A stretch of DNA of 64,000 nucleotides from Gemmatimonadaceae bacterium (GTDB lineage: Bacteria; Gemmatimonadota; Gemmatimonadetes; Gemmatimonadales; Gemmatimonadaceae), in the NCBI GenBank assembly GCA_035533755.1, contig DATLTC010000051.1:1-64000 (forward strand), given 5' to 3'. A model generated the notes under the pieces. The model was not told the origin of the DNA, did not search any database, and saw only the letters and a program-made list of their open reading frames with translations. Shown in pieces: positions 58,436-64,000 of this stretch (position 1 is its first letter; every line of letters starts with the position of its first letter). The position numbers and the translations under genes were made by a program.

Positions 58436-60247
58436 CTACTCGTCCGTGGCCGCCTCCACCCCCAATTCCCCGGTCTCCAGGCTGTGCTTGGCGATCGCGC
58501 TCACCCGCGCGTCCTGGTGGTGCCGCAGGCCGCGGATGTTGCGCCGCGCCCGCCGGTACGCCATCGGCACGAACACGCGCGCCAGATCCAGGTGCGGCTG
58601 CACGCTGGCCGCGTCGGGCCCGCCCGCGCGCTCGATCTCCCACGTGGTCCGCGACAGCACCGCCGTGGCCAGGAAGATGTCGATGGCCGCGTTGGCCATC
58701 CGCTCCTGCAGGAACTGGCGGTCGAGGATTGCCTTGCCGTGCTTCATGATCGCCGCCTCCACGCCGAGCGCGAAGTTGTGCACCAGCTCGGCCACCTGAT
58801 CCGCTTCGCCGGCCAGCGCCGGATGCACCTTGGTGAAGCTGGGCTTGGTGATCTGGCGCTTGGCGCGGTCGCTCAGGTAGTGGCTGATCGCCCCGATCGA
58901 ATGGATCGGGTCCTTGAACGCCTTGCCCAGCGTCTTCAGCCGCTCGCCCGGCTGCTGCAGCCCCATCAGCGCGATCAGGGCCCGCAGGATCTCGTTGGTG
59001 CCCTCGAAGATCAGGTTGATGCGCGAATCGCGCACCGCCTGCTCGTACGGGAACTCCTTGGAGTAGCCGATGCCGCCCGCGATCTGCATTGCGTCGTTCG
59101 ACGCCCGGAACGCCAGCTCGCTCGCGAACACCTTGCACGCCGCCGTCTCCAGCGAGAAGTCGATCCCGCCGCGATCCATCATCCCGCTGGCCAGCTGCAC
59201 CCCCGAATCGGCCGCGTACACCTCGGCGGCATTGAGCGCGATCTTCTTCTGGATCATCTCGAACGAGCCGATCGACTTGCCGAACTGCTGCCGCTCGTTG
59301 GCGTACTTGATCGCCTCGCGCATGATGCGCCGCGCGCCGCGCGCCGAGCCCGCCGCCAGCCCCAGCCGTCCCGAATTCAGCACCTCCAGCGCCACGTGGA
59401 ACCCCTGCCCCACGTCGCCCAGCCGGTCGGCCATCGGGACCTTCACGTTCTCGAAGAACACCGCCCGCGTATCGCTGGCCTTGATCCCCATCTTCTCTTC
59501 GAGCTTGCCCAGCCGCACCCCCTCGGCGTGCGCGTTCACGATGAACGCCGTCACCCGCTGCTTCGGCTTGCCGTCGATCTCCACCGGCACCTTGGCGAAC
59601 ACGGTGAAGATGTCGGCGTAGCCGGCGTTCGAGATCCAGATCTTCTGGCCGTTGAGCACGTAGTGCGCGCCGTCGGCGCTCGGCACGGCCGTGGTCTTCA
59701 TGGCCTGCGCGTCGGAGCCCGATCCCGGTTCGGTGAGGCAGAACCCCGCCACGTATTCGCCGGTGGCGCACTTGGGCAGGTACTGCTGCTTCTGCGCCTC
59801 GGTGCCGAACAGCACGATCCCCTTGCACCCGATGGACTGGTGCGCGCCGAAGTACACGGTGAGCGCCGGATCGGTGCCGCCCAACTCGCCGAACACCCGC
59901 GTGTACACCTTGGCCGTGGCGCCGAAGCCGCCGTACGCCTCGGGAATGCTCACCCCCATCAGCCCCAACTCGTGCAGCCCGAACCGCACCTCGTCGGGAA
60001 AGTGCGCGTCGTGGTCGAACTTGGCGGAGTCGATGTGGTCGGCCGCGAAGGCCCGGAACGAACCGAGGATCGCGTCCAGCGACTCCTTCTCGTCGGGGCT
60101 CAGCGCCGGAAACGGAAAGACGAGATCCTCGAGGACCTCGCCCAGAAATACGCCGCGCGTGAACGACGGGTTGACGTCGGGCGCGGCAAGGTGCGGTTCG
60201 CCGGCTCTGCTCGACGGGCCGGCAGTGGGTGCGGTGGTGGCGGTCAT
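58436..60247 (-). CDS. Acyl-CoA dehydrogenase, long-chain (ACAD9/VLCAD-like)
   Basis: A 603-residue FAD enzyme for the first step of fatty-acid beta-oxidation. N-terminal helices (FPFPALSPDEKESLDAILGS), FAD/substrate loop FCLTEPGSGSDAQ, WISNAGYADIF, then VLNSGRLGLAAGSARGARR and ERQQFGKSIGSFE. The Glu of IFEGTNEILRALIALMG is the catalytic base position of this group, and AGGIGYSKEFP is typical. The C-terminal 150-residue extension (about 455-603) marks the VLCAD/ACAD9 type. ATG 60247 follows GAGGGGG by nine bases. Stand-alone gene ended by a strong terminator. Confidence 0.95.
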   Translation of the reverse strand: MTATTAPTAGPSSRAGEPHLAAPDVNPSFTRGVFLGEVLEDLVFPFPALSPDEKESLDAILGSFRAFAADHIDSAKFDHDAHFPDEVRFGLHELGLMGVSIPEAYGGFGATAKVYTRVFGELGGTDPALTVYFGAHQSIGCKGIVLFGTEAQKQQYLPKCATGEYVAGFCLTEPGSGSDAQAMKTTAVPSADGAHYVLNGQKIWISNAGYADIFTVFAKVPVEIDGKPKQRVTAFIVNAHAEGVRLGKLEEKMGIKASDTRAVFFENVKVPMADRLGDVGQGFHVALEVLNSGRLGLAAGSARGARRIMREAIKYANERQQFGKSIGSFEMIQKKIALNAAEVYAADSGVQLASGMMDRGGIDFSLETAACKVFASELAFRASNDAMQIAGGIGYSKEFPYEQAVRDSRINLIFEGTNEILRALIALMGLQQPGERLKTLGKAFKDPIHSIGAISHYLSDRAKRQITKPSFTKVHPALAGEADQVAELVHNFALGVEAAIMKHGKAILDRQFLQERMANAAIDIFLATAVLSRTTWEIERAGGPDAASVQPHLDLARVFVPMAYRRARRNIRGLRHHQDARVSAIAKHSLETGELGVEAATDE

Positions 60248-60443
60248 GCGCGAATCCCCCTCGGTAGGCCTCTATATGTATGAATGTAGCTTGCCCCGGG
60301 AGCACCGTCCCGCGCAATCGGCGATTCCTTGGCGCAGTGAGGGGGTGTCGCCGGCGTACCCTGGTCCCCGCGCCGGCAAGCGGATAACGTATGTGACGTT
60401 GCGCGTTCCCCGCCGCCGGGGCCCCGCCCCGACCCCGCCCACG

Positions 60444-63400
60444 ATGCCCATCCGTCGCTGGACCATTGCGCTGGCGCTCGGCTTCACCGCCCGCGCCAAC
60501 GCGCAGCTATCGGCCGCGTCCCGTCACTCGCCCGTCCCGTCGGCTGAAAACCAGCCGCCGGTGCACGAAGCGTGGGCGCAACGCGACCTCCTGCCCGGCG
60601 CGCAGATCGGAATGGCCGTGCAGTCCGCCGACGGGTATCTCTGGCTTGCCACGACCAAGGGGCTGCTGCGCTTCGACGGCGAACGGGCGCTGCGCATGGA
60701 TCCACCCGCCATGGATTCCCTGCCGTCGCCCTGGGTGCTCGCGCTCACCACGTCCCGCGACGGCGCGCTCTGGGCAGGCACGGCGCGCGGCGGCGTGTTC
60801 CGCCTCTTCCACGGCACCTACACTCGATGGACGACGGCACAGGGCCTGCCCACCGATCAGGTCAACGCGATCTACCAAGACCCGGCCGGCACGGTGTGGA
60901 TCGGCACCCAGGCCGGCCTCTGTCGCATCGACGGCTCGCGGTGCACGCGCGTCGGCCAGCGCGGAATTCCTGCTCTCGCACTGGGCGCCGACTGGGACGG
61001 GCGTCTGCTCGTGGGCAGCTATGGACTGTTTCGCCTCGCCGGCGATTCCCTCGTCACGATCCCACAGCTCACGCCCTCGCTGTTCCGCATCAACCGCATC
61101 GTGCGCGATTCGAGCGGCGCCGTCTGGCTGGCCACCGTGGCCGGGCTCGTGCGACTGTCGCCGCCCACGGCGCCGGGCGCGCCGCCCCAGGCCCGGATCT
61201 TCACCACGGCCGACGGGCTGCCGTCCAACTATGTGCTCTCCGTGCTCACCGGTCCGGGCGACGAACTCTGGGTGGGGACGGTGGGCGGTGGCATCGCGCT
61301 GCGGCGCAACGGGCACTTCATGGTGCTGGACGAGCGCCAGGGACTCACCGACGACCGCGTCAACGACCTCCTCCGCGACCGCGAGGGCGACGTGTGGGCC
61401 TCCACGAGCGGCGGCCTCGATCGCTTTCACGATCGCGCGGTCACCACGTACACGCGCACCGACGGACTGCCCGACCCGTTGGTGTGGGGCGTGGCAGGCG
61501 ACGTCGCGGGCAACATCTGGCTCACTACGAACGCCGGTGGACTCACGCGGTTCGACGGCCGCGCCTTCACCACGTGGCGCGACCATCCCGCCATCGCCAC
61601 CAGCCGCATCAGCGTCATCGCGCCCGTTGCCGACGGCAGCGTGTGGCTCGGCGTGCGCCCCGGCATGGTGGTGCGGTTCCATGACGGCCGCGTGGACGAC
61701 TGGAGCCACGCCCCCAACGCGCCCACCGGCAACGTGGTCGCCATCCTGCAGGCCGCCGACGGCGGCCTCTACTTCGGGGGCCCCGGGGGGCTCTATCGTC
61801 TGGACGGCGGCCGGTTCGCCGCCATCGCGCTCCCGGGCGACTCCGCCGCGCGCGCCATTCGCGTCCTCGCGCAGTCAACCGACGGAACGCTCTGGGCGGC
61901 CGGCAATTCGCTCTATCGTCTGCGCAACGGCCGCGTGAGCCTCGAAGGCGCGGCGGGCGCGTTCACCAGCCAGCCGATCACCGCGCTGCTGCCCGACAGC
62001 GGCCGGCTCTGGCTGAGCACGCAGGGCGCCGGGCTGCGGCTGCTCCGCAACGGCCGGCTCATCTCGTTGGCGAACGCCAGCGCGTCGATGCTCAACGATG
62101 CGTTCACGATGCTCGACGACGGGGAGGGTGGCATCTGGCTCGCCTCGTCGTTCGGACTGCAGCGCGTCGAGAAGCGGGCGCTGCTCGACGCCGCCGACGG
62201 CCGCGCCGGACCGATCTTCGTGCGCACCATCGACAAGACCGACGGGCTGCTCAGCACCGAATTCAACAGCGCCGGCGCCTCCTCCGGCTGGCGGTCGCCC
62301 GACGGGCGCCTCTGGCTCCCCGGCGCCGACGGGCTCGTGGAGGTGGACCCGCGGGCGCTGCGGGCGCCGACGTCCCCGCCGCCGGTGCGCGTCGAGTCGG
62401 TGCTGGCCGACGGCCGCGCGCTCCCGCTCGGCGGGCCGATCACGCTGCCGCACGGCACGCGGCAGATCGAGATCGACTTCACGTCGCTGCGGTTCCGGTC
62501 GTCGCGCCAACTCCGCTTCCGGTATCGGCTGCTCGGCCTCGACACCGCATGGGTGGACGCCGGCACGCGGCGCAGCGCGTTCTATTCGAGCCTGCCCGGC
62601 GGCACGTACGACTTCCAGCTCTCGGCGCAGGACGACGGCGGCGTCTGGAACCCCGTGCCCGCGACGGTGTCGCTACGCGTCATCCCGCCGTTCCGCCAGA
62701 CCCCGTGGTTCTTCGTGTTGCTCGGCGTCGCGACGTTGGGCGTCACGGCCGGCGTCGTGTTCCTGCGCGGCCGTGCATTGCGCGAGCACGCGCGGGTGCT
62801 CGAGGCCCAGGTGGCCGCGCGCACGGCCGATCTCGAGCATCAGGTGGAGATCCGCGAGCGCGCCGAGCACGCGCTGCGCGAAGCGCGCGACAACCTCGAG
62901 CATCGCGTGGTCGAGCGCACCGCCGCCCTCGCCCGGGCCAACGATGAGCTGCGCCTCAACCAGGAGCGGCTCGGCCTCCTGGTGCGCCAGCTCCCCGCCG
63001 TCGTCTGGTCCACCGACCTGCGGCAGCGCATCGTCTCGTCGGTGGGCTCCGGGCTGTCCACGATCGGGCTGCGACCGGGCGAGCTCACGGGCCGGACGTT
63101 CGGCGAGATCATCGACGATCCCAACGTCACCGCGGCCCTCGAGGAAGCGCACGACCGCGCGTTCCAGGGCGAGTCCACCCAGCACCACGGGTCGTATCGC
63201 GGCCGCGTCTTCGAATGGCGGGTGGAGCCGCTCCACGACGACGACGGGAGCATCGACGGCGCCATCGGACTCGCTTTCGACGTCACCGAGCAGGCCAAGC
63301 TGCGCGAGGAGATGCTCCAGACGCAGAAGATGGACAGCATCGGCCGCCTGGCCGGCGGCCTCGCCCACGATCTCAACAACATCCTCACCGCCGTGCTCGG

Positions 63401-64000
63401 CTACGTGGAATTGAGCAAGATGGCCGGCAGCGGCGCCGACCTGCAGGACAATCTCGACGAGATCCGGTTCGCCGCCGAGCGGGCGGCGGCGCTCACGCGC
63501 CAACTGCTGACCTTCGCCCGGCGCCAGAAGACGAGCGTGCACCCGCTCGATCTCAGCCGCACTCTCGCCGACCTCGACGGCCTTCTGCGCCGCCTGCTCG
63601 CCGCCGACGTCGAGCTGCTCACCGTCCCCGGCGACGACGTCCCGATCGTGCTCGCCGATCCCAACCAGATCGAGCAGGTGATCGTCAACCTGGCGGTGAA
63701 CGCGCGCGACGCCATGCCGGACGGCGGACGCCTCACCATTGCCACCGGCAGCTGCGAGCTGGCGGAGCCGCGCGGCGACATGCCCGCCGGCCGCTACGCG
63801 ATGCTGACCGTCACCGACACCGGCACCGGCATGTCGGACGCGGTCAAGCGGCGCGCCTTCGAGCCGTTCTTCACCACCAAGGAAGTGGGCAAGGGCACCG
63901 GCCTCGGCCTCGCGACCTGCTTCGGGATCGTGCGCGAATTCGGCGGCTTCATCGAGATCGACTCGGCCCTCGGCGCGGGCACCATGGTGCGCGTGTGTCT
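60444..64000 (+). CDS. Two-component propeller hybrid kinase, 3' end outside window
   Basis: The first 1185 residues of a long sensor kinase; the gene runs off the right edge. Signal peptide 1-20 (cleavage ANA-Q), then about 14 Reg_prop/propeller repeats (about 50-640; GYLWLATTKGLLRFDG, GTVWIGTQAGLCRIDG) and a Y_Y_Y domain (about 650-750; YSSLPGGTYDFQLSAQD). Helix 753-773 crosses the membrane. A coiled coil (775-838), PAS (about 840-945), HisKA with His975 in GGLAHDLNNILTAVLGY, and HATPase (N box NLAVNARDAMPDGG, G boxes DTGTGMS, KGTGLGLA) follow. Such kinases sense polysaccharides or other outside ligands. ATG 60444 begins the signal peptide. Confidence 0.93.
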   Translation, partial: MPIRRWTIALALGFTARANAQLSAASRHSPVPSAENQPPVHEAWAQRDLLPGAQIGMAVQSADGYLWLATTKGLLRFDGERALRMDPPAMDSLPSPWVLALTTSRDGALWAGTARGGVFRLFHGTYTRWTTAQGLPTDQVNAIYQDPAGTVWIGTQAGLCRIDGSRCTRVGQRGIPALALGADWDGRLLVGSYGLFRLAGDSLVTIPQLTPSLFRINRIVRDSSGAVWLATVAGLVRLSPPTAPGAPPQARIFTTADGLPSNYVLSVLTGPGDELWVGTVGGGIALRRNGHFMVLDERQGLTDDRVNDLLRDREGDVWASTSGGLDRFHDRAVTTYTRTDGLPDPLVWGVAGDVAGNIWLTTNAGGLTRFDGRAFTTWRDHPAIATSRISVIAPVADGSVWLGVRPGMVVRFHDGRVDDWSHAPNAPTGNVVAILQAADGGLYFGGPGGLYRLDGGRFAAIALPGDSAARAIRVLAQSTDGTLWAAGNSLYRLRNGRVSLEGAAGAFTSQPITALLPDSGRLWLSTQGAGLRLLRNGRLISLANASASMLNDAFTMLDDGEGGIWLASSFGLQRVEKRALLDAADGRAGPIFVRTIDKTDGLLSTEFNSAGASSGWRSPDGRLWLPGADGLVEVDPRALRAPTSPPPVRVESVLADGRALPLGGPITLPHGTRQIEIDFTSLRFRSSRQLRFRYRLLGLDTAWVDAGTRRSAFYSSLPGGTYDFQLSAQDDGGVWNPVPATVSLRVIPPFRQTPWFFVLLGVATLGVTAGVVFLRGRALREHARVLEAQVAARTADLEHQVEIRERAEHALREARDNLEHRVVERTAALARANDELRLNQERLGLLVRQLPAVVWSTDLRQRIVSSVGSGLSTIGLRPGELTGRTFGEIIDDPNVTAALEEAHDRAFQGESTQHHGSYRGRVFEWRVEPLHDDDGSIDGAIGLAFDVTEQAKLREEMLQTQKMDSIGRLAGGLAHDLNNILTAVLGYVELSKMAGSGADLQDNLDEIRFAAERAAALTRQLLTFARRQKTSVHPLDLSRTLADLDGLLRRLLAADVELLTVPGDDVPIVLADPNQIEQVIVNLAVNARDAMPDGGRLTIATGSCELAEPRGDMPAGRYAMLTVTDTGTGMSDAVKRRAFEPFFTTKEVGKGTGLGLATCFGIVREFGGFIEIDSALGAGTMVRVC

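Noticed and set aside
1-64000. Lasso peptide cyclase, RRE or leader peptidase genes for the RiPP-like precursor
   Set aside because: I looked for asparagine-synthetase-like, PqqD-like and transglutaminase-like proteins in all gene products; none is present.
1-64000. CRISPR array, prophage, transposase, integrase or known defence system
   Set aside because: No regularly spaced repeats of 24-40 bases and no such protein families were found; the short repeats at 4578-5010 and 8168-8210 have no spacers.

Overview
The window is very GC-rich chromosomal DNA packed with genes on both strands. It shows no insertion sequence, phage, plasmid or CRISPR hallmark. The gene mix suggests a free-living, diderm, heterotrophic soil or water bacterium, most likely of the phylum Gemmatimonadota (inferred from gene content only). 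That mix includes many FtsX/MacB-type permeases, Ser/Thr kinases with periplasmic or TPR tails, a sortilin-like BNR repeat protein, lipoproteins with Ig-like and RCC1 repeats, a PorV/PQ-like barrel and large hybrid histidine kinases.

Layout. 1-3850 (minus): an ATPase / FtsX permease / HlyD adaptor exporter, its adaptor cut by the window edge. 4011-4193 (plus): a 60-residue ORF that fits the lasso-type RiPP leader signature exactly and diverges from the exporter; it is the best candidate for something undescribed here. 4224-5169 (minus): a seven-tRNA operon (His, Trp, Glu-CUC, Glu-UUC, Asp, Leu-GAG, Thr-CGU) with a strong promoter, a terminator, and short tandem repeats in its spacers; then efp. 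5964-12202: a secreted carboxypeptidase-regulatory-like protein, then a GDSL esterase divergent from an ATPase/permease pair, the same arrangement as E. coli tesA-ybbA-ybbP, with overlapping start codons. 12199-16435: a PilB/GspE-type ATPase with a degenerate receiver tail, an HPt protein, a single-domain receiver and an RCC1 lipoprotein. 16428-29014: signalling genes (CHASE3-like hybrid kinase, Ser/Thr kinase, PAS kinase with receiver, MarR, KdpD/KdpE-like pair) around a PorV-like/hydrolase pair. 29257-38161: sortilin-like protein, hypothetical, Ser/Thr kinase with TPRs, DUF302, DUF2892 and a baeRF-like protein. 38369-46827: S9 peptidase, ftsH plus a translationally coupled HhH protein, TlpA-like thioredoxin, small lipoprotein, M20 peptidase, secreted msrA. 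46835-55131: a signal-peptide-only mini-ORF, an ATP/ADP-translocase-like carrier coupled to a Tat-exported epimerase, an ATPase/GldFG-fusion/DUF4340 operon and a Gly-rich lipoprotein. 55238-64000: a lipoprotein pair including an HExxH metallopeptidase, an acyl-CoA dehydrogenase and a two-component propeller hybrid kinase cut by the window end.

Many neighbours are joined by 1-8 base overlaps (ATGA, GTGA, TGATG, TAATG), so the operon assignments are well supported. Two real genes run off the window (complement 1-772 and 60444-64000). Start codons were chosen from Shine-Dalgarno sequences, signal peptides, overlaps and promoters, and the reason is given per gene.
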